The notes beneath the pieces were generated by a model. That model saw only the letters and a program-made list of their open reading frames with translations. It did not search any database and was not told the DNA's origin. From CAZWFW01 sp964633445 (GTDB taxonomy: Archaea; Undinarchaeota; CAZWFW01), in assembly GCA_964633445.1 (NCBI GenBank), contig CAZWFW010000028.1, forward strand, positions 1 to 14,806: 14,806 nt of DNA, written 5' to 3'. Positions 7,205 through 13,002 of the stretch are shown piece by piece; within the stretch, counting starts at the first letter, position 1; each line of letters begins with the position of its first letter. Made by a program: the position numbers and the translations under genes.

Positions 7205-7645
7205 TTAGCTGTTTTCTTCTTTCTCGTTAAAATTCAAATTAAGATACTTAATTATACCTTTAACAAATTTCTCAACAACTTTAATTTTTTCGCATGCCAT
7301 AATCAAGTCTTTCTTTGTTACGTAGCCATAAACATGAGCAATTTTGTTCCTTATATCCACCAATTCTACCAGATCATCTACTATTTCTTTTTGGATAACC
7401 CCCTCCTTAGCCAGTATTTTAAATATGTCCTTGTAACTTGATGGTAATTCAAAGTCTCTTTCGCTTATAATATGGTTTCCCAGATTTATACACTCGTTAA
7501 CAATTTGCTCAACAAGAAATGCTACCGCATATTCCTCCTTAAAATCTTTCAGCTTTTCCTCTGTTATTGGCATAAATTCTTTTAACTTAAGATAATAGCT
7601 TTCAAGCTTTTTCAGAATTGTATTAACTTTTAACCTATTGACCAT
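7205..7645 (-). CDS. hepT: HepT-like HEPN-domain toxin (DUF86)
   Basis: A 146-residue HEPN protein that as a HepT toxin would act as a ribonuclease, held inactive by its MNT partner. The decisive motif is R99-NKIA-H104-V-Y106, an exact RX4HXY; in studied HepT/MntA pairs the Tyr of this motif is AMPylated by the antitoxin. The rest is helical, as expected, with EEYAVAFLVEQIVNECINLG typical of this family. The start overlaps the mntA end by 16 bp, giving antitoxin-first order. It is convergent with the glycosyltransferase, 40 bp away. All active-site residues are present, so it is likely functional. Confidence 0.85.
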   Translation of the reverse strand: MVNRLKVNTILKKLESYYLKLKEFMPITEEKLKDFKEEYAVAFLVEQIVNECINLGNHIISERDFELPSSYKDIFKILAKEGVIQKEIVDDLVELVDIRNKIAHVYGYVTKKDLIMACEKIKVVEKFVKGIIKYLNLNFNEKEENS

Positions 7646-8007
7646 CTTCCCTTTTCCTTTCTTATTCTAAAATATTCATCCCAAATCCATTTTTGCTCAA
7701 GATATTCTCTTATAGTTCTTTCTTTTAATTTTTTAAATTTTTTTTCATCATTCATTATCAAAACTTTACCTTTTAAAACTTCATACTTTATATAGAGCGG
7801 TAAATCGGAAAAGAGAGAAACATTCACCTTTTTACTCCCATATCCGTAAACTTCCATTCTTTTGCTATAATCATAATTTTCATCATCTATTACGCAGATG
7901 TCAATGTCAGAAAGTGGTGTCTGCCTTTCTTTTGTATAAGATCCAAAAATCACGACTGCTATAACATATTCCTTCTTTTTAAATTCATCAATAAGTCTTT
8001 TAAGCAT
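7630..8007 (-). CDS. mntA: MntA-like minimal nucleotidyltransferase antitoxin
   Basis: A 125-residue minimal nucleotidyltransferase of the DNA polymerase beta fold. The motif is complete: FGSYTKERQTPLSDIDICVI, with G22-S23 and the metal-binding D34-x-D36 (GSX10DXD), and a third acidic position is expected on a later strand. In MntA/HepT systems this enzyme AMPylates the HepT toxin and neutralises it. It lies first in a two-gene operon, overlapping hepT. No clear SD precedes ATG 8005-8007 (minus strand), so it may be leaderless. The internally deleted IS element lies in the divergent spacer just upstream. Confidence 0.85.
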   Translation of the reverse strand: MLKRLIDEFKKKEYVIAVVIFGSYTKERQTPLSDIDICVIDDENYDYSKRMEVYGYGSKKVNVSLFSDLPLYIKYEVLKGKVLIMNDEKKFKKLKERTIREYLEQKWIWDEYFRIRKEKGRWSIG

Positions 8008-8061
8008 AATTTAATTGTAATTGGTTTCAACATTATTTTTATCTTCGCTGCTTGCAAGACC

Positions 8062-8077
8062 CCATGCATGAGCATGG
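8062..8077. repeat. Left-end hairpin of the IS200/IS605-type element
   Basis: CCATGC, loop ATGA, GCATGG: a perfect 6-bp stem, of the kind recognised as single-stranded DNA by Y1 transposases near the left end of IS200/IS605 elements. Confidence 0.6.
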
Positions 8078-8127
8078 AAGTTGGGCGGTAGCTTTAAATA
8101 CCCGAAACTTAACCAAATTTTCAGGAG

Positions 8128-8310
8128 ATGCTCCCGAAGAAAGAAGTTCAGCTAACGATTGTAGGAAAAGCTTTCAAGCCAAATAAGAAGAAGGTTTTAG
8201 TCTTAAATAAGTGCTTAAGGGAGTATTTCAAACTTGTGAATTGGTATCTTAGCTTCAACTCAACATCAAAAGTATTTTTGCACAGAAGCTTCGTCCGTAA
8301 GGTGGAGTAG
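8128..8310 (+). pseudogene. tnpB: Truncated TnpB (N-terminal ~50 residues only)
   Basis: This 60-codon frame begins LPKKEVQLTIVGKAFKPN and continues LREYFKLVNWYLSFNSTSK then VFLHRSF, the pattern of the N-terminal region of IS605 OrfB/TnpB (strand, KPN/KPT segment, then a helix with xVNxYL). All later parts are absent: the helix-turn-helix core, the RuvC DED triad and the zinc ribbon. The last codons (FVRKVE) are translated right-end DNA, so the frame is fused to the element terminus by an internal deletion between about 8275 and 8289. An AGGAG stands right before ATG 8128. It cannot be an active RNA-guided nuclease. Confidence 0.6.
8289..8307 (+). repeat. Right-end hairpin of the IS200/IS605-type element
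   Basis: Bases 8289-8295 (cttcgtc) can pair with 8301-8307 (ggtggag) around a five-base loop, using three G-U pairs as RNA. This resembles the guide-RNA-proximal stem at the right end of tnpB elements. Confidence 0.45.
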
Positions 8311-8317
8311 CACAGTT

Positions 8318-8326
8318 GGAGGTGAT
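8318..8326 (+). promoter_or_regulatory. Perfect Shine-Dalgarno site opening the surface-protein operon
   Basis: GGAGGTGAT is the full nine-base complement of the archaeal 16S rRNA 3' end. It stands three bases before GTG 8330 and settles that start. None of the next ten genes has a comparable site, so they probably depend on coupled translation. Confidence 0.8.
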
Positions 8327-8329
8327 AAA

Positions 8330-8662
8330 GTGAAAAAAGGAATAAGCATAAGTTTTGAGGCGCTGATAGCGATTTTTCTCGCAATATTTGCATTAGTTGT
8401 TTTTCTAATATTCTTTACAGGGCAATGGGATAAGGGTGAAAATGCTACGAGAACATTAAAAAACGAAACTGAATATGGGCTAGAGCAAGCAAGAATAAGG
8501 TGTGAGTGGCTTTGCACTTTATGCAGAGTTAAGGGTGTTGATTCAGATCCTTGCAAAAATTATACTCAAGCTGGTTATAAAGAAGGTGTTGGCTTTGTTT
8601 ATAGCAACCCCGATATAAAATGTAGCGAATTGCTTGGCAAAGATGTTGTTGAGTGTTACTAA
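8330..8662 (+). CDS. Prepilin-like Cys-rich membrane-anchored protein 1
   Basis: Family not recognised beyond its signal. The 110-residue product starts MKKG/ISISFEALIAIF, a class III (prepilin-peptidase) signal: a basic pair, Gly at the expected cleavage point, a Glu six residues after it, then a hydrophobic helix to about residue 30. The outward part carries six Cys (58, 62, 65, 75, 98, 109), including a tight CxxxCxxC, and three N-X-S/T sequons, so a secreted disulfide-bonded, N-glycosylated domain is likely. It starts with GTG after a perfect SD and opens the eleven-gene run. A role as a minor pilin or pseudopilin is inferred from the signal and from its neighbours. Confidence 0.75.
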   Translation: MKKGISISFEALIAIFLAIFALVVFLIFFTGQWDKGENATRTLKNETEYGLEQARIRCEWLCTLCRVKGVDSDPCKNYTQAGYKEGVGFVYSNPDIKCSELLGKDVVECY

Positions 8663-8792
8663 TGCTCAGGTAAAATCAAGTTTGAAATTCCTGATAGGTA
8701 TAATTCTATCAATTTTGGCTGTGATAGTAATCATATACATGGTTTACGTAAAATTAAAATATGCAATGCCGATCCTGCCATGGAGCAGTTGA
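8643..8792 (+). CDS. Small single-helix membrane protein 2
   Basis: A 49-residue frame with no recognised family. It starts at ATG 8643 inside the end of the previous gene (20-bp overlap) and ends inside the start of the next (32-bp overlap). A polar N-terminus (residues 1-15) precedes one strong hydrophobic helix at about 16-36 (FLIGIILSILAVIVIIYMVY), then a short basic tail. There is no clear G/A cleavage site; NA/Q at 7-9 is possible. Without it the operon would have a 98-bp gap, unlike the rest of the run, and the helix is in the right frame and strand, so I keep it as a probable gene. Confidence 0.5.
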   Translation: MLLSVTNAQVKSSLKFLIGIILSILAVIVIIYMVYVKLKYAMPILPWSS

Positions 8793-9450
8793 AAGCTATC
8801 TACTTCTTTTAGTATTCCTTATTTTAGCCATCATAATAACACTTGTTCTAGCAACTATTATAAAAAAGGGTGAGGATCTCCCATACTCTGCTGAAGCTCT
8901 AAAAAACGAGTGCAGAATGAAGCAAGACGAGACCAATTGTGAATACTGGAAATCTCTGTTTTTTGGAAAGAATGAAGAGGTATATCCCAGCATTTGTGTC
9001 CCTTGGGTCAAAAAAAGTTTAAAAGGTTATGATAAGGATGCAATAATTAGAGAGATCGCAAGTTGTGTTATGGAGTGCATGGAGATAATCAGATGCGGAG
9101 ATCAAGTTTGTTGCATATTTACCAACGTCGACACTAGCGTAATTACGTCACCAACATTTGAATGCGAGCTCGCTAAATATTTAAATGATACATACGAGTT
9201 ATGTGGAAAGAGAATCGGTGCATTTTACAATGCAGGAGATAATGATTGCGGTATATGCGATAGCTTCAACTGCAGCAAGTGTGGCAGTAATAGCATAGAC
9301 GTTAATATCACGCATGCCTCCTCAACAATTTATGTTTGGTTTGAAGGAGTAATAAGAAAAGGAGACAGAAAAATAGAAAGCAAAGTTATAAAAATTACAG
9401 ATACAACTAATGATATTGACTTTAAGGATAGGATGGATTTCCTAAAATAA
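8761..9450 (+). CDS. Prepilin-like Cys-rich protein 3, paralogue of the next gene
   Basis: A 229-residue protein with leader MQCRSCHG/AVESYLLLLVFL, a likely prepilin-type cleavage after Gly8 with Glu at +3, and a hydrophobic helix at about 13-33. The leader lacks the usual Lys or Arg directly before Gly. The outer domain has a dense cysteine block at 102-174: CVMEC, RCGDQVCC, FEC, C148, NDCGIC and NCSKCGS, 11 Cys in all. The same 11 align with residues 120-194 of the next gene, so the two arose by duplication. Sequons occur in NDT, NCS and NIT. Such cysteine density suggests several disulfides or bound metal. Family unknown; a surface pilin-like subunit is inferred. Confidence 0.75.
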   Translation: MQCRSCHGAVESYLLLLVFLILAIIITLVLATIIKKGEDLPYSAEALKNECRMKQDETNCEYWKSLFFGKNEEVYPSICVPWVKKSLKGYDKDAIIREIASCVMECMEIIRCGDQVCCIFTNVDTSVITSPTFECELAKYLNDTYELCGKRIGAFYNAGDNDCGICDSFNCSKCGSNSIDVNITHASSTIYVWFEGVIRKGDRKIESKVIKITDTTNDIDFKDRMDFLK

Positions 9451-10266
9451 ATGGCAGCTGAAGAATACTTAGGGTTTCTTGCTAAAGCAATTTTCCTAAT
9501 TCTTGTAGTTATAGTTATTGTTATTCTTGCTCAGCAAGTTTCAAGCGGTGTTTCTGAGAAGGCAGGTGGTTTGGCAAATTGGTTTCAACAATGCATATTA
9601 TGCAGTATTTGGAATTTTTTAGCTGAGTTTTTTAGTCAATGGTGGGCACGTCCTTTTGCAGGAGGGTCATATATCTTAGGTTTTCTAGAAGGATGGCTTA
9701 AGTGTGCTGGATTTGCACCAGATAAACCATTAATTTATATTAAAGATTTAAATTTAACAATCAGTGATGATGAAAGCAAAAACAAGCTTGCTGAGGAAGT
9801 TGCTGATTGTATAATTGAATGTGCTAAAAAAGCGAGATGTCCAGATGTTATTTGCTGTGTATTTACAGGAATTAACTTTACTACTGATTATGAGGATTTT
9901 GAATGCAGAGTAACTCATTATTTATATAATAGGGGTTATTGCAATAAGAAAGTGGGAATATTTAGCAACTTTAGCAATAATGATTGTGGAGGAGATTCTT
10001 CATGCATGACTGGCTTTAGTTGCAGTAACTGTGGATCTGAAAATAATATAATATTTACAGGTATCTTTGCGGACGGTGTACAAACCAGTGAGAAAGGTTA
10101 CCATTGCATTTATGTTTTTCTGAATAGATGGGGTTCTGGTGACATTAAAGAAGCAATTGGAAATGTTGGTTTAACTAAGGAGATAAAGGTTGGAGATGAA
10201 GAGCAATTATGGAGAGTATCCTGCCAATCCTCTGCAAGAAAAATGGCTATATATTGCAAAAAATGA
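9451..10266 (+). CDS. Prepilin-like Cys-rich protein 4, paralogue of the previous gene
   Basis: A 271-residue product whose ATG directly follows the previous stop. The N-terminus MAAEEYLGFLAKAIF is very short before the hydrophobic helix (about 8-28), with paired Glu at 4-5 as in many pilins. After a Trp/Phe-rich stretch (43-83, possibly a second membrane-associated segment) comes the Cys block: CIIEC at 120-124, RCPDVICC at 129-136, FEC at 150-152, C164, NDCG at 178-180, C185 and CSNCGS at 191-196. These match the previous protein cysteine for cysteine. The C-terminal 75 residues differ from the paralogue. N-X-S/T sites include NLT, NFT and NFS. The function is not known. Confidence 0.75.
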   Translation: MAAEEYLGFLAKAIFLILVVIVIVILAQQVSSGVSEKAGGLANWFQQCILCSIWNFLAEFFSQWWARPFAGGSYILGFLEGWLKCAGFAPDKPLIYIKDLNLTISDDESKNKLAEEVADCIIECAKKARCPDVICCVFTGINFTTDYEDFECRVTHYLYNRGYCNKKVGIFSNFSNNDCGGDSSCMTGFSCSNCGSENNIIFTGIFADGVQTSEKGYHCIYVFLNRWGSGDIKEAIGNVGLTKEIKVGDEEQLWRVSCQSSARKMAIYCKK

Positions 10267-10436
10267 TAAAGAGAGGTGTGACAGGAAACCTCATCTGGGT
10301 GCTAGTTGCTATTTTTTTGGTAGTAATCTTTATAGTGATTTGGTTAGGATGGTTTGGAGATGTTGGTAAGGATCTAATTAATAAAATTAAATCCCTGCCA
10401 AATCTTTTGGGTAACATAACAAACATAACAAGCTAA
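10263..10436 (+). CDS. Small prepilin-like protein 5
   Basis: A 57-residue protein starting MIKRG/VTGNLIWVLVAIF, a good class III signal (KRG before the cleavage point), with a hydrophobic helix at about 9-31, then a short polar tail ending in two sequons (NITNITS). The ATG overlaps the previous stop as ATGA. An in-frame ATG at 10209 would extend it into the previous gene and bury the signal, so I reject that start. By size it resembles very small major pilins or pseudopilins that consist of little more than the N-terminal helix. Confidence 0.7.
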   Translation: MIKRGVTGNLIWVLVAIFLVVIFIVIWLGWFGDVGKDLINKIKSLPNLLGNITNITS

Positions 10437-10437
10437 A

Positions 10438-10602
10438 ATGGAGTCGAAGTTACTTAAGGTTTTAGCACTAATCTTCCTAGCAATTCTTTTGCTTATAGTA
10501 GCATTTGAATTTTTAATAAGCGAGAGAGCCCAAGGGGAATCTCTGCTAAAAGTGCTTTTAGGAAATATAACTGAAAAGATTATTAATGCGATAAGCGAAT
10601 AA
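10438..10602 (+). CDS. Small single-helix membrane protein 6
   Basis: A 54-residue frame starting one base after the previous stop. It has a short charged start (MESK), a hydrophobic helix at about 5-27 (LLKVLALIFLAILLLIVAFE), then a polar amphipathic tail with one sequon (NIT). No G/A cleavage motif precedes the helix, so it may stay as an uncleaved membrane protein or be an accessory subunit. Tight spacing, same strand and the same helix-plus-tail design as its neighbours support it as a real gene of the run. No family recognised. Confidence 0.55.
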   Translation: MESKLLKVLALIFLAILLLIVAFEFLISERAQGESLLKVLLGNITEKIINAISE

Positions 10603-10612
10603 TTTTAATGCA

Positions 10613-11113
10613 ATGATTTCATTGCCAGGTGGGGCAATAATCGGCTTAATACTTGCTATTATAATAATCATTATTGGAGCACTTTTGATAAGTAATATTG
10701 TAAATTTTGCAAAATCCCAAGACGATGTTTTAGCTGAAAGTTACTTTGAGGCTTTAGCTCAGGCTATAGATAGGGCTTGCAATACTGGTGAAGCTGAGCA
10801 GACTGTTTGGTTACCAGAAGGATATATTATTTCAATTAGCGATCATGAAGGATGTGACGATGGTACAGTCTATTTTGGCATTCCTTGCGTAATAAATGGA
10901 ACTTCGTACGAAAACAAAACTATTTGCTTAGTTAAATATTATAAGGTTATAGCTTGTTATTACTTGCCCAAACATCTCAGTGATTGTGAGGAAAACTATA
11001 CTATAGAGAAAGCAGAATTTTTGGGTTCATTATCAAGTTTTATTATTTGGAGCGGAGGACCAAAAAAAGTAATAATTAAAAGAAAAGGGAATGTGTTGGA
11101 ATTTAGATACTAA
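10613..11113 (+). CDS. Prepilin-like protein 7
   Basis: A 166-residue protein with leader MISLPGG/AIIGLILAII, a possible prepilin-type cleavage after Gly-Gly, and a long Ile-rich helix at about 8-31. The outer part begins with an amphipathic helix (DDVLAESYFEALAQAIDRAC) then beta-rich sequence with TVWLPEGYIISI, six Cys and three sequons. The alpha-then-beta order fits a type IV pilin-like ectodomain. ATG 10613 is used because ATG 10608 runs into TGA at once. The 3' end lies just before a scaffold gap but the gene is complete. Confidence 0.72.
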   Translation: MISLPGGAIIGLILAIIIIIIGALLISNIVNFAKSQDDVLAESYFEALAQAIDRACNTGEAEQTVWLPEGYIISISDHEGCDDGTVYFGIPCVINGTSYENKTICLVKYYKVIACYYLPKHLSDCEENYTIEKAEFLGSLSSFIIWSGGPKKVIIKRKGNVLEFRY

Positions 11114-11296
11114 AAATGCAGTCAGTGTATTACATCATTGCNNNNNNNNNNNNNNNNNNNNNNNNNNNNNNNNNNNNNNNNNNNNNNNNNNNNNNNNNNN
11201 NNNNNNNNNNNNNNNNNNNNNNNNNNNNNNNNNNNNNNNNNGGGAATGTGTTGGAATTTAGATACTAAAAATGCAGTCAGTGTATTACATCATTGC
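11087..11296. other. Scaffold gap (100 Ns) flanked by an exact 55-bp duplication; assembly artefact
   Basis: Bases 11142-11241 are 100 Ns. Bases 11087-11141 and 11242-11296 are identical over 55 bp and run from gggaatgtg to catcattgc. Both copies contain the end of the previous gene and the start of the next. This is what results when two contigs that overlap by one assembly k-mer are scaffolded instead of merged. Collapsing the copies removes 155 bp and leaves a 2-bp spacer between the genes. Confidence 0.9.
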
Positions 11297-11675
11297 AGCC
11301 ATAACAGGCTTGATTTGCGCAATAATTCTAGGGATGTTTATGTATAGCCTAACAAAGGGCATGAGTAGTTACGTGGAGAATGATATTCTAGTTAGGCAGA
11401 TTGCATGCCTTGCCACTTTGCCATACTTTGTGCCAGAGAATGCTACAATCGCTAGCGAATTCAACGTAAGAAAATTCAACGCAACAATCAGCAAGGGTGA
11501 GGTTACCGTGGATAATAAGCTTTACTATTTTCCAGTAAACAACAACATAACGTTTAATCAAACCATAAGTTTTCAAAATAAGGCTTTGGTTGAGTTCAAA
11601 AAGATGAAAACATATAATGCCACGCTTGCAAAATTCCTTGAAAAAATCAAAGCTAAAGTTACACCAATAATCTAA
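11271..11675 (+). CDS. Membrane-anchored sequon-rich protein 8
   Basis: A 134-residue protein, family unknown. MQSVYYIIAAITGLIC leads straight into a hydrophobic helix at about 4-27, so there is almost no leader and no clear prepilin cleavage site. The outer part has few Cys but five N-X-S/T sequons in about 100 residues, with alternating beta-strand-like segments and a Lys-rich end. The first 26 bases of the gene also appear before the Ns (11116-11141) because of the duplicated contig end; the copy at 11271 is the complete one. If the duplication is collapsed, the gene starts 2 bp after the previous stop, in keeping with the operon. Confidence 0.68.
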   Translation: MQSVYYIIAAITGLICAIILGMFMYSLTKGMSSYVENDILVRQIACLATLPYFVPENATIASEFNVRKFNATISKGEVTVDNKLYYFPVNNNITFNQTISFQNKALVEFKKMKTYNATLAKFLEKIKAKVTPII

Positions 11676-11677
11676 TT

Positions 11678-12490
11678 ATGAGAAAAGGTATACAACTAGT
11701 TGACATCGTAGGTGTGTTCTTTCTTTGCCTTCTAATAATCTTTGCATTTCTTTATTTAACAAAAGGTGTTTTTAGACTTGAAGTTACTTATGCTTTAAAG
11801 GATGCTGAATTTGAGGCAAGAAATGGCATACAGATTCTAAAAAACTGTGATTTGTTAACATATTTTGAAGATTTAGGCAATGGGAATAAAACAGAGCTTA
11901 GAGGTGTATTTAATAAAACGAAGCTAGATGCTGCTGTTACACTATACAATAGCACAATCCTTCCTTGCTTAGAATATCCAGATTACGCATATAGAGTAAC
12001 AGTTTGTCTTGGCGATCTATCAAATAGCAAAAATTATTGGCAAAATTGCTGGGAGTTCGGTGAGGATCTTGTTAAGTATTGGCCCGATCTTCTTACAGAT
12101 GTTACTGAACCAATAACAATAATGGTTAACTCAACTCCATACCCTGGATACATAAAAGTAACTGTTGCTAGGGATGCATTTAGGGAGATAGTGTGGCGTG
12201 CGGAAAAACTCTGGGATTTTGGAAGCGTTGGCGATACTGAGGAATTTGAAATAAGAACAAAAGTTTGTTCAGGAAATTGTAAAATATGGCTAAACACGTC
12301 GCAACAATTGTGTGTTGAATACAGCGGCTTTCTTGTGCACCCTTTATATCTAAGCGTCTACTACTACTCAGATGTCATTTGCAGATACAGTAGAGCACCA
12401 CTGGATATGCCATCAACTTATAACGTTAAAAAAGCTTTTAATGTTACTCTAGTAAGAAATTTGAATAACATTACAATTATAATAAAGTGA
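11678..12490 (+). CDS. Prepilin-like protein 9
   Basis: A 270-residue protein with a textbook class III leader, MRKG/IQLVDIVGVFF: basic pair, Gly, then a hydrophobic helix at about 10-29. The outer domain holds seven sequons (NKT, NST, NTS, NVT, NIT types) and about nine Cys, with the pair CSGNC at about 198-202 and many aromatic residues, which suggests a beta-sandwich-like secreted domain. The spacing of 2 bp from the previous gene and the TGATG overlap with the next show operon membership. Family unknown; a minor pilin or adhesin subunit is inferred. Confidence 0.74.
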   Translation: MRKGIQLVDIVGVFFLCLLIIFAFLYLTKGVFRLEVTYALKDAEFEARNGIQILKNCDLLTYFEDLGNGNKTELRGVFNKTKLDAAVTLYNSTILPCLEYPDYAYRVTVCLGDLSNSKNYWQNCWEFGEDLVKYWPDLLTDVTEPITIMVNSTPYPGYIKVTVARDAFREIVWRAEKLWDFGSVGDTEEFEIRTKVCSGNCKIWLNTSQQLCVEYSGFLVHPLYLSVYYYSDVICRYSRAPLDMPSTYNVKKAFNVTLVRNLNNITIIIK

Positions 12491-13002
12491 TGAAGGGAAT
12501 GATAGATGTTCCTGTTGCTATTTTCATCGTTGCGCTTATACTAACAATTTTTATAGGTTTTAGCAAAGTGTTTGAGATAAAAAATCTTCTAACTTACTCA
12601 GTTTCACTAATAGAGCTACAAGAATCATCGATGCAGGATTTAGCAATTGTGTTTGCGAGATCATGCTTAGGAACAAAGTTATACAACGTATCATGCCTAT
12701 GCCAGGTTGGTGAATTAATAGGATGGGGTATTGTAGATCCTAATGGCACATGCAAATGCAAATCCATAGCAAACGTCTCCACAAATTTAAACGAAACTGC
12801 TTCAGCAATCTTTTTCTCAATTCCTCCTTCAGCAAGAATTGAAGCGTTAAATTTTAATATTACATATCATGATAAATCTTTGGCTTGTGCTTATTCCAAC
12901 AAGCCAAACATCACTCTGGATACAGATATAATACTACCATTACCCTATAATGAGAACAGCACGCTATCTCTATCAGCTAGAGTTTACTTAAGGGTATGGT
13001 GA
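12490..13002 (+). CDS. Prepilin-like protein 10
   Basis: Starting at ATG 12490, which overlaps the previous stop (TGATG), the product is 170 residues; a GTG at 12487 would add one Met. The leader is MKG/MIDVPVAIFIVAL with a hydrophobic helix at about 7-25. It is followed by a helix (LIELQESSMQDLAIVFAR), a cysteine cluster (C59, C69, C71, C88, C90, in SCLCQ and CKCKS), seven sequons and a beta-rich end. The layout of class III leader, helix, then Cys-bearing strands matches minor pilins. The stop overlaps the next start by 7 bp. No family recognised. Confidence 0.72.
   Translation: MKGMIDVPVAIFIVALILTIFIGFSKVFEIKNLLTYSVSLIELQESSMQDLAIVFARSCLGTKLYNVSCLCQVGELIGWGIVDPNGTCKCKSIANVSTNLNETASAIFFSIPPSARIEALNFNITYHDKSLACAYSNKPNITLDTDIILPLPYNENSTLSLSARVYLRVW

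Larger units (their letters stand above)
8062..8310 (+). mobile_element. Internally deleted IS200/IS605-type element
   Basis: Two hairpin ends bracket a truncated tnpB. The left end has an inverted repeat at 8062-8077 and a TATA-like tttaaata near 8092-8099; the right end has a hairpin at 8289-8307 followed by GTAG-like sequence. The retained span is about 250 bp, whereas a tnpB element is normally over 1.2 kb, so most of tnpB is missing. It could still be mobilised in trans by a Y1 (TnpA) transposase, as small palindrome-associated derivatives are. Exact ends are uncertain; sequence from about 8040 may also belong to it. It sits between mntA and the surface-protein operon. Confidence 0.6.

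Noticed and set aside
8767..8781. CRSCH at residues 3-7 of the gene at 8761, a CXXCH haem c motif
   Set aside because: It lies before the transmembrane helix in the part that a prepilin peptidase would remove, and there is only one; chance in a Cys-rich family is more likely.
10209..10262. Upstream ATG extension of the 57-residue prepilin-like gene
   Set aside because: It would lie inside the Cys-rich gene and place 18 residues before a good KRG signal.
11087..11296. 55-bp direct repeat as a biological repeat or attachment site
   Set aside because: The copies end exactly at the Ns on both sides, which marks a contig-end overlap.
11138..11347. Open frame spanning the N run
   Set aside because: It is made of Ns and a shifted frame of the next gene.
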